Shown here piece after piece: positions 8,202 through 16,841 of a stretch of 50,146 bases of DNA. This stretch comes from Verrucomicrobiaceae bacterium (GTDB taxonomy: Bacteria; Verrucomicrobiota; Verrucomicrobiia; Verrucomicrobiales; Verrucomicrobiaceae). Under the pieces are notes generated by a model that saw only the letters and a program-made list of their open reading frames with translations, was not told the origin of the DNA and did not search any database. Each line of letters begins with the position of its first letter. Position 1 is the stretch's first letter. The DNA is taken from contig JAIXYN010000013.1 in the NCBI GenBank assembly GCA_027490195.1, positions 1 to 50,146 on the forward strand, read 5' to 3'. A program made the position numbers and the translations under genes.

Positions 8202-8579
8202 TCACTTCACCACCGGCTTGCCCGCTGCTTCCCAGCCGCCGAAGCCTTCATCCAAATGGATCAGGTTCGTGAAGCCAAGTTTTTCAAAAACCTTGAGCGC
8301 GCGCGTGCTGCGACCACCGGCCTGGCAATGAACGAGGGTGGGCTGGGTCTTGTCGAGTTTGCCGAGCTGGGCTTCGAAGTCGTTCCCCATGATGTCGATG
8401 TTCTTCGCGCCTTGGATATGACCGTCCTTAAACTCATCTGGCGTGCGCACATCAATGACGGCCACTTTGCCGTCGGCAATGATCTTGGAGGCTTCGTCGG
8501 CTTTGACGTGTTTGGCGGGGTCTGCAGCGAGCATGAGGGTAGGGAGTAGAAGGAGGAGGGTGGTGAGGAGAGCTTTCAT
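8202..8579 (-). CDS. Periplasmic single-domain rhodanese
   Basis: A 125-residue protein with a signal peptide (MKALLTTLLLLLPTLMLAA) followed by one rhodanese domain. The active-site loop HCQAGGRS has the catalytic cysteine at residue 85. The IDVRTPDEFKDGHIQGAKNI motif is typical of the fold. The enzyme would carry a persulfide on Cys85 and transfer sulfur in the periplasm; the donor and acceptor are unknown. It is the last of three minus-strand genes (superoxide dismutase, membrane protein, rhodanese) spaced by 20-30 bp, suggesting co-transcription in a redox or sulfur stress context. Confidence 0.9.
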   Translation of the reverse strand: MKALLTTLLLLLPTLMLAADPAKHVKADEASKIIADGKVAVIDVRTPDEFKDGHIQGAKNIDIMGNDFEAQLGKLDKTQPTLVHCQAGGRSTRALKVFEKLGFTNLIHLDEGFGGWEAAGKPVVK

Positions 8580-8607
8580 GGGATCTATGGGTTAAAAAAG
8601 CCTGAAG

Positions 8608-9135
8608 TCAGGCCGAACAGTGGACTTCGACGGACATGAGGCTGAGGCGCAGATAGAGTTTTCTCAAGGAGAGCAGGGGCCACCAACGGTAGAGGTAGAT
8701 TTCCAGCGGCTTCCACATGGCCACCCAGCCGATGATGGTGAGGCCTTCGCGGGCGACGGGCGGCCAGCTGCCATCCATGGGGGAAAGCAGGGTGGCGGCG
8801 AACTGGCAGGTGCCGAGGAAGAGCAACCCAATCAGGAAGGACGCGCGTCCCTCGCGCATCAGTCGCTTGAAATCGCGCAGGGTCATCTCGGCGCGGTATT
8901 CAAAGTAATGGGCGATGGAATCAGCGACGAGTTGCTGCGCATCGTCAACATTGGCCGGTTTTTTTGCCAGATGCACAACGAGCTTCAAGTCATGCTTGCG
9001 CGGGTGCTCCTGCGCCCAGCTAACGATGAATTCCTCAGCATCGTGATCCAGATCACGCTCATGGAACGGGGAGGGGTCCAGGGAGTTGAACAACTGGTTC
9101 AACTCCGTGAGATTGACCTCGATGAGTTCGGTCAT
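8608..9135 (-). CDS. Membrane protein, unknown function
   Basis: A 175-residue protein. The acidic N-terminal half (residues 1-75, including HERDLDHDAEEFIVSWAQEH) looks soluble. A helical stretch follows (FEYRAEMTLRDFKRLMREGR), then two hydrophobic segments at about residues 100-117 (FLIGLLFLGTCQFAATLL) and 128-145 (GLTIIGWVAMWKPLEIYLY). The short basic C-terminus would be cytoplasmic. It lies 22 bp downstream of the superoxide dismutase gene and 28 bp upstream of the rhodanese gene on the same strand. No function is recognised. Confidence 0.75.
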   Translation of the reverse strand: MTELIEVNLTELNQLFNSLDPSPFHERDLDHDAEEFIVSWAQEHPRKHDLKLVVHLAKKPANVDDAQQLVADSIAHYFEYRAEMTLRDFKRLMREGRASFLIGLLFLGTCQFAATLLSPMDGSWPPVAREGLTIIGWVAMWKPLEIYLYRWWPLLSLRKLYLRLSLMSVEVHCSA

Positions 9136-9157
9136 GAGCGTGATGCGGTGAAGACGC

Positions 9158-9874
9158 TTAGGCCTTCGCGGCAGCGTATCCCTTGGCCACTTCCGCCCAG
9201 TTCACGACGTTCCACCACGCGGCGATGTAGTCGGGGCGCTTGTTTTGATACTTAAGGTAGTAGGCGTGCTCCCAGACATCGAGGCCGAGGATCGGGGTGC
9301 CGAGGTCAGCGTCTTCGACGATGCCTTTCATGAGCGGGTTGTCCTGATTCGGTGTGGAGGTGACCTTGAGCTTGCCGTCTTTGGTGACGATGAGCCAGGC
9401 CCAGCCGGAGCCGAAGCGCTTGGTGCCGGCCTCGCCGAAGAGTTTTTTGAAGTCGTCGATGCTGGTGAAGGTACTCTGGATTGCTTCACCGAGCTTGCCT
9501 TCGGGGCCGGTCGGGCCGCTGCCAGCCGGGGCCATCCATTTCCAGAACCAGGTGTGGTTCACGTGGCCGCCACCGTTGTTGCGGATGGCTGCCTGGGAGG
9601 CTTCGGGGAGTGCTTTGATGTCGGAGACCAGTTCGATGGCGTCGGTCTTGCTGATGTTCGCCGCCTTGAGTGCATCACCGAGCTTGGTGATGTAGGCGGT
9701 GTGGTGCTTGCCGAAGTGGATGTTCATCGTCAGGGCGTCGATGTGGGGCTCCAGAGCTTCAGGGGCGTAGGGCAGGGGCGCCTGGGTGAGATCCAGTGCA
9801 TGGCTGCTGGTGGGGACAAGGAGCGAGCTTGCGAAGGCGGCGGTGCTGGTGGTGAGGAAGTGGCGGCGGTTCAT
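9158..9874 (-). CDS. Exported Fe/Mn superoxide dismutase
   Basis: A 238-residue Fe/Mn-family superoxide dismutase with an N-terminal export signal of twin-arginine type ([19 protein letters not shown]), unlike most bacterial cytoplasmic SodA/SodB. All four metal ligands can be placed: His in MNIHFGKHH, His in HVNHTWFW, and Asp and His in [12 protein letters not shown]. The C-terminal [14 protein letters not shown] is the family signature. It should convert superoxide to peroxide outside the cytoplasm. Iron versus manganese use cannot be decided here. It is the first gene of the three-gene minus-strand group. Confidence 0.93.
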   Translation of the reverse strand: MNRRHFLTTSTAAFASSLLVPTSSHALDLTQAPLPYAPEALEPHIDALTMNIHFGKHHTAYITKLGDALKAANISKTDAIELVSDIKALPEASQAAIRNNGGGHVNHTWFWKWMAPAGSGPTGPEGKLGEAIQSTFTSIDDFKKLFGEAGTKRFGSGWAWLIVTKDGKLKVTSTPNQDNPLMKGIVEDADLGTPILGLDVWEHAYYLKYQNKRPDYIAAWWNVVNWAEVAKGYAAAKA

Positions 9875-9981
9875 AGCGTTGGGGTGTGGGTGAGCTCTCA
9901 GAATACGAATTCAGGGGGGGCGATGTCACGGTGAAAGTGCCGCGTGCAATCTTTTGTCACCATGTTAGCTTTGAAACTGTC

Positions 9982-11052
9982 ATGGCCGCAGTCACCCTTC
10001 CCCCTGAATGGACCACTCCCCAGTCCTCTTTTCGTTCTCGCGACGATTGGAGCCTGAAATGGTGGGTGATGTTCGCACTCATTCTCTCCGTGGTTTTTCA
10101 CATGGTGCTCGTGGTCGGCTTTGACACTCTGCGCATTTCGAATGTCACACCGACCAAGCCACGCGAAGTGCCGGAACGGATACGCATCGACGAGCGGGCG
10201 CTGAAGGAGCAGGATGCCATCAAGGAGATCCCTGAAATCATCGCTCCCGGCAATGTGCCCGACATGAAGGCCTTTGAGCCGAAATTGGATGATTTCGACA
10301 AGCTGCAGGAACTGCCCATGAATCAGGAGATCGACCTCACGCCGAACGTGAAGGAAATTTCCCAATTCATCCGCGCCAACGATCCCGGTGACGGTGCGCC
10401 CGGCATGGCCAAAGGCAGCGACATGGCGAAGCTGCTCGCCCCGCAGACCATGGAGGGGCCGGACATCGCTGCGGATATGGCCAGCGTGCGCCATGATGTC
10501 TTGTCCAAACCCGTCTCAGAAAAACAAATGCTGCTGGATGCCGGAGCGGTGGACCCCGGTGAGGGTGGCAAGATGGACAGCGGCCTGCTTGACGCTGTGA
10601 AAAGCCAGAGCACCACGGCCGCCTCTGGCGCACGCGTGAAGGGCTTCAGCAATCTCGATGATCTGCTCGGTGGCGGCGGCAAGATGGGCGGCAGCACGGC
10701 CCCGATTTTGATGCCCACCGATCTGCTGTTTGAGTATGGTAGCGACCAACTCGCCGAAGCGGCGCGCCTCAGCCTGATGAAGCTGGGTTTCCTCATTCAA
10801 AAAAATCCGGACTCTCTCTTCATCATCGAAGGCCACACCGACAGTTTCGGTGGAGACGACTACAATCTCGAACTCAGCATCCGCCGCGCCACGGCTGTGG
10901 TGAGCTGGCTGCGTGAATCACTTGGCCTAGGAACCGACCGCATTCAGGCCGTGGGCATGGGCAAGTCGAAGCCGATCGTCAGCGTGGCTGGCACCGTGGA
11001 ACAGCAGGGAATGAACCGCCGCGTGGAAATCAAGGTGCGGCCGAAAAAGTAA
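9982..11052 (+). CDS. OmpA-family protein with N-terminal membrane anchor
   Basis: Start set at the ATG at 9982 (MAAVTLPPEW); the in-frame GTG at 9886 would prepend unlikely sequence. The 356-residue product has one membrane segment near residues 30-52 (WWVMFALILSVVFHMVLVVG), a long periplasmic linker rich in Glu, Asp and Met, and a C-terminal OmpA peptidoglycan-binding domain at about 240-354. The domain is recognised by LLFEYGSDQL, FIIEGHTDSFGGDDYNLELS and the final GMNRRVEIKV. The inner-membrane anchor plus OmpA domain recalls MotB or tether proteins, but no MotA partner is adjacent. A membrane protein gene follows after 28 bp. Confidence 0.88.
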   Translation: MAAVTLPPEWTTPQSSFRSRDDWSLKWWVMFALILSVVFHMVLVVGFDTLRISNVTPTKPREVPERIRIDERALKEQDAIKEIPEIIAPGNVPDMKAFEPKLDDFDKLQELPMNQEIDLTPNVKEISQFIRANDPGDGAPGMAKGSDMAKLLAPQTMEGPDIAADMASVRHDVLSKPVSEKQMLLDAGAVDPGEGGKMDSGLLDAVKSQSTTAASGARVKGFSNLDDLLGGGGKMGGSTAPILMPTDLLFEYGSDQLAEAARLSLMKLGFLIQKNPDSLFIIEGHTDSFGGDDYNLELSIRRATAVVSWLRESLGLGTDRIQAVGMGKSKPIVSVAGTVEQQGMNRRVEIKVRPKK

Positions 11053-11080
11053 CCCGTTTCACGCCAACCCAGCAGTTCGC

Positions 11081-12559
11081 ATGTCGGTCAAGTCCGTGTT
11101 CCTGCAGTTAACGAAACTATGGCTGCGCGGCGGCCGCTGGGTGGTGATGATCGCGTGTTTGATCTTGTTTGCCTGGTTCTACATGCGGGCCTTTCAGCAG
11201 CAGGGGATCACCCGCTCGAATCCCCTTTCAGAACACGAGCGGATGTATCTGAATGCCGCCATCGAAACGCGGCAGGATCTGACGCCGGATTTTTCCAAAA
11301 GCGTTTCCCAGCCGCTGAACGACTGGCTGCCGCACCGTACGGACGGTGTGGTGCGTCCGCTCTGGCCTTGGCTGGCCGCATGGAATGTCGGGGAGAAGCA
11401 GCCCCTGTCATCCGGTGCCTTGAGCGCGGAAGACCAGCGTGTACTGCGATTCAGCAAGCTCTGGCTCATGGGGCTGAGCCTCGGCTTTTTGATGATGCTC
11501 GGGCTGGCGGCCGCACGTGCGTTTTCAGTTCCTGCGGCGTTGCTCACGATTTTGACGATTGGTTTTGGCGTGCTGCTGCCCTCCACCGCTGAGTTTTCAC
11601 CCGATGTGTTGTTTCAAATGCTGTTTCTGCTCACCTGGGTGTGCTGCGTTGCGGCGTTGAAACGGAATTCTCTTTGGCTCTACGGTTTGATCGGCCTGCT
11701 CTCTGCGCTGGCGAATCTGACCCTGCCGACCACCACCGCACTGGTGCTGGTTTTCATCGCCGTGAGCACACTGCGCTGGCTGTGGGGGTGGATCCTAGCC
11801 CACTTGCCGCAAGAAGAGGGCACGACGCTGTGGGTGTGGCGGAATCACTGGCTGGGCATGGTCCTTCTGGTGGCGTGCCATTTGATCACCGTAGGCCCCA
11901 TGATGGCTTACTCGAAGGAGAAGCTGGGAGACGCCGCGCCCTTTCACTGGCGGTGGTTCGAAAATGAAACCGCCATGCAGCAATGGACGGAGGTGCATCG
12001 GACGCGCGAAGCTTTGCAGGCTGTGCCAGTGGGAGAGCTGCCGAGCTATGCGAACTACCTTGCAACGCATGCGCCTGATGCCGTGAAAGAGCGTTTTTGG
12101 CAAGGCGGGCTGAAAATGATGGAGGCGGTGCTGCAGTTCCCTTGGAGTTTTGATTCGCTGCCACATGAACGCGGGGTGTTTGTGGTCGTTTTGGCGTGCA
12201 TCTTGAGCCTGCTGCTGTTGATCATCGCCTTCGTGGCACCACGTGCAGCGCATGCCGGGCAGGCTTTGCATCCTGAAACGGCCCCGCTGGCATTGTTCAG
12301 CATCTTGGCCTTCGTGGCCTGCACCCTTGATTTCGGCTGGGACATGCCGGTGCTGACCTGGGGGAATCGCCATCTGGCCTTGTATCCGCCGCTGGTGCTT
12401 AGCCTGCTCTGGGCCAGCGAGGCCTTGGTGCATCGTGCACGCCGGCGCAATATGTGGCTGCCGGTCTTTGCAATCTATGAGACGGCGCTGTGGGCGCTCT
12501 GCGTTCTGGCTTTCGCCCGTGTGATCGCGGTCTTGCAGCCTGCCGGTTTCGCGGCATGA
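11081..12559 (+). CDS. Polytopic membrane protein, glycosyltransferase-like topology
   Basis: A 492-residue protein with about ten to eleven hydrophobic segments, for example near residues 20-35, 130-150, 155-172, 175-195, 203-240, 260-275, 365-390 and 410-490. A soluble loop at residues 45-125 precedes the main bundle. The arrangement recalls GT-C or dolichyl-phosphate mannosyltransferase-like proteins, but I see no certain catalytic motif (only a possible Asp pair), so this is only a topological resemblance. It lies between the OmpA-like gene and a HAD phosphatase gene on the same strand, with gaps of 28 and 16 bp, and may be co-transcribed with both. Confidence 0.7.
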   Translation: MSVKSVFLQLTKLWLRGGRWVVMIACLILFAWFYMRAFQQQGITRSNPLSEHERMYLNAAIETRQDLTPDFSKSVSQPLNDWLPHRTDGVVRPLWPWLAAWNVGEKQPLSSGALSAEDQRVLRFSKLWLMGLSLGFLMMLGLAAARAFSVPAALLTILTIGFGVLLPSTAEFSPDVLFQMLFLLTWVCCVAALKRNSLWLYGLIGLLSALANLTLPTTTALVLVFIAVSTLRWLWGWILAHLPQEEGTTLWVWRNHWLGMVLLVACHLITVGPMMAYSKEKLGDAAPFHWRWFENETAMQQWTEVHRTREALQAVPVGELPSYANYLATHAPDAVKERFWQGGLKMMEAVLQFPWSFDSLPHERGVFVVVLACILSLLLLIIAFVAPRAAHAGQALHPETAPLALFSILAFVACTLDFGWDMPVLTWGNRHLALYPPLVLSLLWASEALVHRARRRNMWLPVFAIYETALWALCVLAFARVIAVLQPAGFAA

Positions 12560-12575
12560 ATGCGCGCCCCAGTTC

Positions 12576-13382
12576 ATGGCCGCCCCTAAACACCGCTTTA
12601 TTCTCTGCTTCGACTTCGACGGCACTCTCGTGCATCCGGCGGGCGATCCTGTGTACCACCCGGGCTTCGGTCAGATGATTCAGCTGCTGCGCAGCCAGGG
12701 TGCCGCGTGGGTGATCAATACGGGCCGCAGTCTCGGCCAGACGATCAATGGGCTTGCGCAGTATGGCATTTTTCACGAGCCTGATTTCATCATTGCTCAG
12801 GAGAGCGACATTTATAAGCCGGGCTTCTTCACCCGCTGGACCGACTACGGATCCTGGAACCGTCAGGCACGCCGTGCACAGGAGCGATTTGTCAAAGACC
12901 ACCAGCCTTCGCTACAGGCCATCCGCCAGATGGTGGAGACGCAGACGAAGGCCTCTTTCATCAGCGGCGGTGAGGGGGAGATGGGCATTGTGGGTACCAG
13001 CGACCTGGAGCTCGACGGCATCTGTGCTTTCATCGACACGCACGCACGGCAGTTCCCGGACATTGGCTACCATCGCAACGGTATCTACCTCCGCTTTTCG
13101 CACAGCGGGTATAGCAAGGGCACCGCTCTCAGCGAACTAGCGCGCCTGCTCGGGCTGGATGCCTCCGTGTGCTTTGCCGCCGGTGACAATTTCAATGATC
13201 TGAGCATGCTGGATCCGCGCCATGCCCGCATGATCGCCTGCCCAGGGAATGCGCTGGAGCCGGTGAAACAGATCGTGCATGCACGGGGTGGATTCATCGC
13301 CACACGCTTCGCCAGTGAGGGAATGATGGAGGCGCTGACGCATTTTTTTGGCAATTCATCGTCTCCCGCAGCCATATTTTAA
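12576..13382 (+). CDS. HAD-superfamily hydrolase (Cof/SPP-like)
   Basis: A 268-residue HAD phosphatase. Motif I is DFDGT at residues 13-17, with both Asp residues present. Motif II is the Thr/Gly in VINTGRSLGQT. Motif III/IV is the Lys in SKGTALSELARLLG with GDNFNDLSML. The order, with a cap between motifs II and III, places it in the type IIB group, as in Cof-type sugar phosphatases and sucrose-phosphate phosphatases. The substrate is probably a phosphorylated sugar but unproven. The gene ends 108 bp upstream of rplU. Confidence 0.88.
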   Translation: MAAPKHRFILCFDFDGTLVHPAGDPVYHPGFGQMIQLLRSQGAAWVINTGRSLGQTINGLAQYGIFHEPDFIIAQESDIYKPGFFTRWTDYGSWNRQARRAQERFVKDHQPSLQAIRQMVETQTKASFISGGEGEMGIVGTSDLELDGICAFIDTHARQFPDIGYHRNGIYLRFSHSGYSKGTALSELARLLGLDASVCFAAGDNFNDLSMLDPRHARMIACPGNALEPVKQIVHARGGFIATRFASEGMMEALTHFFGNSSSPAAIF

Positions 13383-13393
13383 CAATTCTAAAG

Positions 13394-13471
13394 CGTTCGA
13401 GGGAAGTTTTCCCTTGCCGAACGGGGGGAGGTGTGGAAATCTCTGCGCCCCTCGTTCCAAAATAACGGGGC
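13394..13471 (+). promoter_or_regulatory. Structured rplU leader with competing hairpins
   Basis: The 108-bp gap before rplU can fold into overlapping hairpins. Hairpin 1: CGTTCG (13394-13399) with CGAACG (13418-13423), extended inward by AGGGAA/TTCCCT. Hairpin 2: GAACGGGG (from 13419) with the CCCCTCGTTC segment at 13448-13457. Hairpin 3: GCCCC-GTT (13447-13456) with AAC-GGGGC (13464-13471). Hairpin 2 excludes both others. Ribosomal L21 leaders are known autoregulatory elements in some bacteria; whether this is one is inference. Confidence 0.4.
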
Positions 13472-13490
13472 AACTCTTACTTTTCAGGTT

Positions 13491-13805
13491 ATGGCATACG
13501 CAATCATCAAAACAGGCGGCAAACAGTACAAAGTCTCCGTGGGCGACAAGTTCGACGTGGAGAAACTCGAAGCTGCAGAAGGCGACATCGCGACCTTCGA
13601 TCAGGTTCTCGCCGCCGGCGAAGGCAGCAGCATCACCGTGGGCGCACCTACCGTGGCAGGCGCCAGCGTCTCCGCCAAGGTGATCAAGCAGCATAAGGCT
13701 GACAAGGCCACCACCTTCAAGTTCCGCAAGCGCAAGGGCTTCCACAAGACCCGTGGTCACCGCCAGCCGCTGACCCTCGTGCAGATCACCGCCATCAACG
13801 CCTAA
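13491..13805 (+). CDS. rplU: 50S ribosomal protein L21
   Basis: Start set at the ATG at 13491 (MAYAIIKTGGKQYKVSVGD), giving 104 residues, the usual L21 length; the upstream in-frame extension is not family-like. The C-terminal FRKRKGFHKTRGHRQPLT stretch is the conserved rRNA-binding signature. L21 binds 23S rRNA domain II. It is followed 20 bp later by rpmA, the conserved bacterial order. No strong Shine-Dalgarno sequence is seen. Confidence 0.97.
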   Translation: MAYAIIKTGGKQYKVSVGDKFDVEKLEAAEGDIATFDQVLAAGEGSSITVGAPTVAGASVSAKVIKQHKADKATTFKFRKRKGFHKTRGHRQPLTLVQITAINA

Positions 13806-13825
13806 TCTTTTAATACTCACTTCTT

Positions 13826-14086
13826 ATGGCCCATAAAAAAGGACAAGGTTCCGTCAAAAACGGTCGCGACAGCCAGAGCAAGCGTCTTGGCGTCAAGAAA
13901 TTCGGCGGTGAAGCCGTCATCGCAGGCAACATCATCCTCCGCCAGCGCGGAACGAAGTGGGTTCCAGGCCGCAACGTCGGTCTTGGCCGTGACCACACCA
14001 TCTTCGCTCTCGTTGATGGCAAAGTCCTCTTCGACAAGGATGGCCGTCGCGTGAACATCGTCGAGGCTGCTGCCCTTGAGGCATAA
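13826..14086 (+). CDS. rpmA: 50S ribosomal protein L27
   Basis: An 86-residue L27. The N-terminus [20 protein letters not shown] is the mature-type tail reaching the peptidyl transferase centre. There is no Firmicutes-type cleaved leader. The conserved [20 protein letters not shown] core is intact. It is co-transcribed with rplU and ends at a strong terminator (14111-14141). Obg, often the next gene, is not here. Confidence 0.97.
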   Translation: MAHKKGQGSVKNGRDSQSKRLGVKKFGGEAVIAGNIILRQRGTKWVPGRNVGLGRDHTIFALVDGKVLFDKDGRRVNIVEAAALEA

Positions 14087-14110
14087 GTGATCGAACAGTT
14101 TATTTTCATC

Positions 14111-14141
14111 AGGGCGCGGATCACCTCCGCGCCCTTTTTCT
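14111..14141 (+). terminator. Rho-independent terminator of rplU-rpmA
   Basis: A 9-bp perfect stem GGGCGCGGA (14112-14120) / TCCGCGCCC (14126-14134) with a 5-base loop is followed by TTTTT at 14135-14139. It lies 25 bp after the rpmA stop codon. Confidence 0.93.
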
Positions 14142-14216
14142 TGCCCAAATTTCGCCTTAGAGTCCTATTTCCTACTTTACACATCGGGAATCAGGTGAAT
14201 ACTCCGCGCCCCTCGC

Positions 14217-14873
14217 ATGAATCCCGACCAAATCCAAGCTCTCAACGATGCCGCCCGTGGCCAGTCGCCCCAGGAAATCATCAAGACCGCCCTCGCTCAT
14301 GCCGACGGTGGTGCCATCGTGACCACGAATTTCCGTCCGTATGAGGCGGTGATCCTGCATCTCGCGACTGAGCAGAGTCAGGACATCCCGATCCTCTGGG
14401 TCGATCACGGCACCAATCTCCCCGAAACCTACGTCTTCGCCGAGAAGAGCCGCGCACGGCTGGGCCTCAATTTGAAACCCTACCTGCCCAAAATGACCGC
14501 TGCCCACTGGCTGGCGCTCAATGGCGGCCAAGTGCCAATGCCAGATGAAGTCGAGCGCGTGGAATCCTTCAGCCGCATCATGAAGCTGGAGCCCTTTGAG
14601 CGCGGCATGCGCGAGCTGGCCCCGAAGGTCTGGATCACCGCGCTGCGCAAAGAGCAGAACCCTCAGCGTGCCGCCACGCTGCAGCCCTTCATGTGGGATG
14701 CCAAGTTCAACTGCCTCAAGGTGAACCCCATCCTCGAGTGGACCCCGGTGGAGATGGACGCCTACCTGCTTGAGCACAATCTGCCGAACGAGCGCACCTA
14801 CTACGATCCTGCCAAGGGCGACGAAAAGCATGAATGCGGCCTGCACGCCAAGCTCGTCACCGACAAAGCGTAA
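14217..14873 (+). CDS. cysH: Phosphoadenylylsulfate (PAPS) reductase
   Basis: A 218-residue member of the PAPS/APS reductase family. It has the C-terminal catalytic motif KHECGLH and the nucleotide-binding PP-loop-like region (ILWVDHGTNLPETYVFAE). Apart from the ECGLH cysteine only one Cys is present (KFNCLK). The paired cysteines that ligate the [4Fe-4S] cluster of APS reductases are absent, so by family rules it should use PAPS with thioredoxin or glutaredoxin. It is the first gene of the sulfate assimilation operon. PAPS use needs an APS kinase, and none is encoded in this operon. Confidence 0.88.
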   Translation: MNPDQIQALNDAARGQSPQEIIKTALAHADGGAIVTTNFRPYEAVILHLATEQSQDIPILWVDHGTNLPETYVFAEKSRARLGLNLKPYLPKMTAAHWLALNGGQVPMPDEVERVESFSRIMKLEPFERGMRELAPKVWITALRKEQNPQRAATLQPFMWDAKFNCLKVNPILEWTPVEMDAYLLEHNLPNERTYYDPAKGDEKHECGLHAKLVTDKA

Positions 14874-14879
14874 GCGTTC

Positions 14880-15626
14880 ATGGAATTCCTGACTCAAGAA
14901 TTCGCGCTCTATGTGCTGGCTGGCTTCGTCGCTCAATTGATCGACGGAGCACTCGGCATGGCCTATGGCGTCAGCGCCTCGTCATTGCTCTCCGTCTTCG
15001 GTGTGTCACCGCAGGTCGTCAGCGCCACGGTGCATGCGGCGGAATGTTTCACCACGGGAGCCTCGGGCCTTTCTCATCATGCCTTTGGCAATGTGGACCG
15101 CACGTTGTTTCGCCGGCTGCTCATACCCGCTGTGATCGGCGCGGTGGTGGGTGCCTACATCCTTACCTCGATCGACGGCAAGGTGCTCAAGCCTTACATC
15201 TCCATCTATCTCGTGATCATGGGCGTGGTCATCATCGGCAAGGCTTTCACCCGCATTCCTCCGCGCAAGGTCACCACCCACCTCGCCCCGCTGGGATTCT
15301 TCGGCGCGCTGGTCGATGCGATGTGCGGCGGCGGCTGGGGCCCCATCGTGGCTTCCAACCTCATCATCCGTGGCAATGACACGCGCATCACCGTTGGAAG
15401 CGTGAACGCCGTCGAGTTCTTCGTCACGCTCGCCGCTTCCATCACCTTTTTCCTGACCATCGGCCTCACGCATTGGAACATCATCCTCGCGCTCGCCATC
15501 GGCGGTGTCATCGCTGCGCCTCTCGCTGCGTGGGCCGCGAAGCACATCCCGCACAAGCCCTTTATGGTGCTCGTCGGTCTGCTGATCGTCGTCATCAATT
15601 CCCTCCGCATTTTCAAGATCCTTTAA
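14880..15626 (+). CDS. TauE/SafE (TSUP) family permease, possible sulfate transporter
   Basis: A 248-residue polytopic protein with about eight hydrophobic segments and two internally similar halves, as in TauE/SafE sulfite/sulfonate exporters. The AQLIDGALGMAYGVSASSLL and LVDAMCGGGWGPIVASNLII motifs are the paired family signatures. It starts 6 bp after cysH and precedes cysD by 12 bp, inside a sulfate assimilation operon. By analogy with TSUP proteins in other cys clusters it may import sulfate or move sulfite; the direction is not settled by sequence. Confidence 0.87.
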   Translation: MEFLTQEFALYVLAGFVAQLIDGALGMAYGVSASSLLSVFGVSPQVVSATVHAAECFTTGASGLSHHAFGNVDRTLFRRLLIPAVIGAVVGAYILTSIDGKVLKPYISIYLVIMGVVIIGKAFTRIPPRKVTTHLAPLGFFGALVDAMCGGGWGPIVASNLIIRGNDTRITVGSVNAVEFFVTLAASITFFLTIGLTHWNIILALAIGGVIAAPLAAWAAKHIPHKPFMVLVGLLIVVINSLRIFKIL

Positions 15627-15638
15627 TTCACCCGTCTC

Positions 15639-16547
15639 ATGTCCGCGATCACCCATCTCCAATTCCTCGAATCCGAGGCCATCTACATCCTGCGCGAAAC
15701 GGCCGCGCAGTTCCAGAAGCCCGCGCTGCTCTTCTCCGGTGGCAAAGACTCCATCGTCATGGCCTGGCTGGCGCGCAAAGCCTTCTACCCTTCCAAGCTG
15801 CCCTTCCCGCTGCTTCACGTGGACACCGGCCACAACTTCCCTGAGGCCATGGAATACCGCGACTGGTTCGTGCAGGAGATCGGTGCCACGCTGACCGTCG
15901 GCCTCGTGCAGAAATCCATCGACGAAGGCCGCGTGCAGGAAGAAAAGGGACACAACGCCAGCCGCAACAAGCTGCAGACCGTCACGCTTCTCGACACCAT
16001 CGAAGAAAATCAGTTCGACGCCTGCCTCGGTGGTGGTCGTCGCGATGAAGAAAAAGCCCGCGCCAAGGAGCGCTTCTTCAGCCACCGCGATGAATTCGGC
16101 CAGTGGGATCCGAAGAACCAGCGCCCAGAGCTCTGGAACATCTTCAACGGTCGCAAGCATTTCGGCGAACACTTCCGCGTCTTCCCGCTGAGCAACTGGA
16201 CCGAGATGGACATCTGGCAGTACATCCGCCAGGAAAACATCCCCCTGCCAAGCCTCTACTTCAGCCACCAGCGCAAGATCATCGAGCGCCACGGCCAGCT
16301 GCTCGACGCCAGCACCGGCATCATCCCGCTGCTCGATGAAGAGAAGCCCAAGGTGAAGGAAATGACCATCCGCTTCCGCACCGTCGGCGACGCCACCTGC
16401 ACCGGCGCCGTCGAATCCACCGCCAGCACGATTGATGAAATCGTCGCCGAAGTTGCCGCCGCCCGTCAGACCGAGCGTGGCACACGTGCCGATGACAAGC
16501 GCTCTGAGACGGCCATGGAAGACCGCAAAAAAGAAGGTTATTTCTGA
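15639..16547 (+). CDS. cysD: Sulfate adenylyltransferase subunit 2
   Basis: A 302-residue CysD, the standard size. The PP-loop SGGKDS is at residues 33-38, with the conserved CLGGGRRDEEKARAKERFFS segment and YFSHQR. With CysN it forms ATP sulfurylase, making APS from sulfate and ATP. Its partner gene cysN is normally the next gene with little or no gap. Here the two are separated by about 600 bp holding a toxin-antitoxin pair. Confidence 0.96.
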   Translation: MSAITHLQFLESEAIYILRETAAQFQKPALLFSGGKDSIVMAWLARKAFYPSKLPFPLLHVDTGHNFPEAMEYRDWFVQEIGATLTVGLVQKSIDEGRVQEEKGHNASRNKLQTVTLLDTIEENQFDACLGGGRRDEEKARAKERFFSHRDEFGQWDPKNQRPELWNIFNGRKHFGEHFRVFPLSNWTEMDIWQYIRQENIPLPSLYFSHQRKIIERHGQLLDASTGIIPLLDEEKPKVKEMTIRFRTVGDATCTGAVESTASTIDEIVAEVAAARQTERGTRADDKRSETAMEDRKKEGYF

Positions 16548-16574
16548 TTTTCGAACCTGTGCTATTCTCCACCC

Positions 16575-16841
16575 ATGAACACCAGCGTTCTCAGTCCGGT
16601 TGACAGCCTGCTCGAAGCCGCCAAGCGCCTCACTCAAGAAGAGCGCGTGGCCTTTTTCGACCGCTTCTCCGAGTCGCTGGACGACGAGTTTGAGAATGAG
16701 GACGAAGGCCCGCCGCTTTCGCCCGAATGGATGGCAGAGATCGACCGCCGAGTTGCTGAAGTTGAGGCTGGCACCTGCCAGATGCACGACTGGCAGGATG
16801 TGCTTCAGGAAGCCCGCGAATCTCTCCAACGTCCCGCATGA
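16575..16841 (+). CDS. Addiction-module antitoxin (TIGR02574-like)
   Basis: An 88-residue acidic protein with the typical layout of putative addiction module components. An N-terminal helix (LLEAAKRLTQEERVAFFDRF) is followed by an acidic middle and the LSPEWMAEIDRRVAEVEAG segment, then a short C-terminus. It overlaps the toxin-like frame downstream by 4 bp (ATGA), the usual translational coupling. It begins 27 bp after cysD. A second, intact pair of the same type lies at 21981-22504. Confidence 0.82.
   Translation: MNTSVLSPVDSLLEAAKRLTQEERVAFFDRFSESLDDEFENEDEGPPLSPEWMAEIDRRVAEVEAGTCQMHDWQDVLQEARESLQRPA

Noticed and set aside
15006..16829. 607-codon open frame on the minus strand
   Set aside because: It is antisense to the tauE/safE and cysD genes and the antitoxin, all with firm family matches. 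Its composition reflects high GC at third positions.
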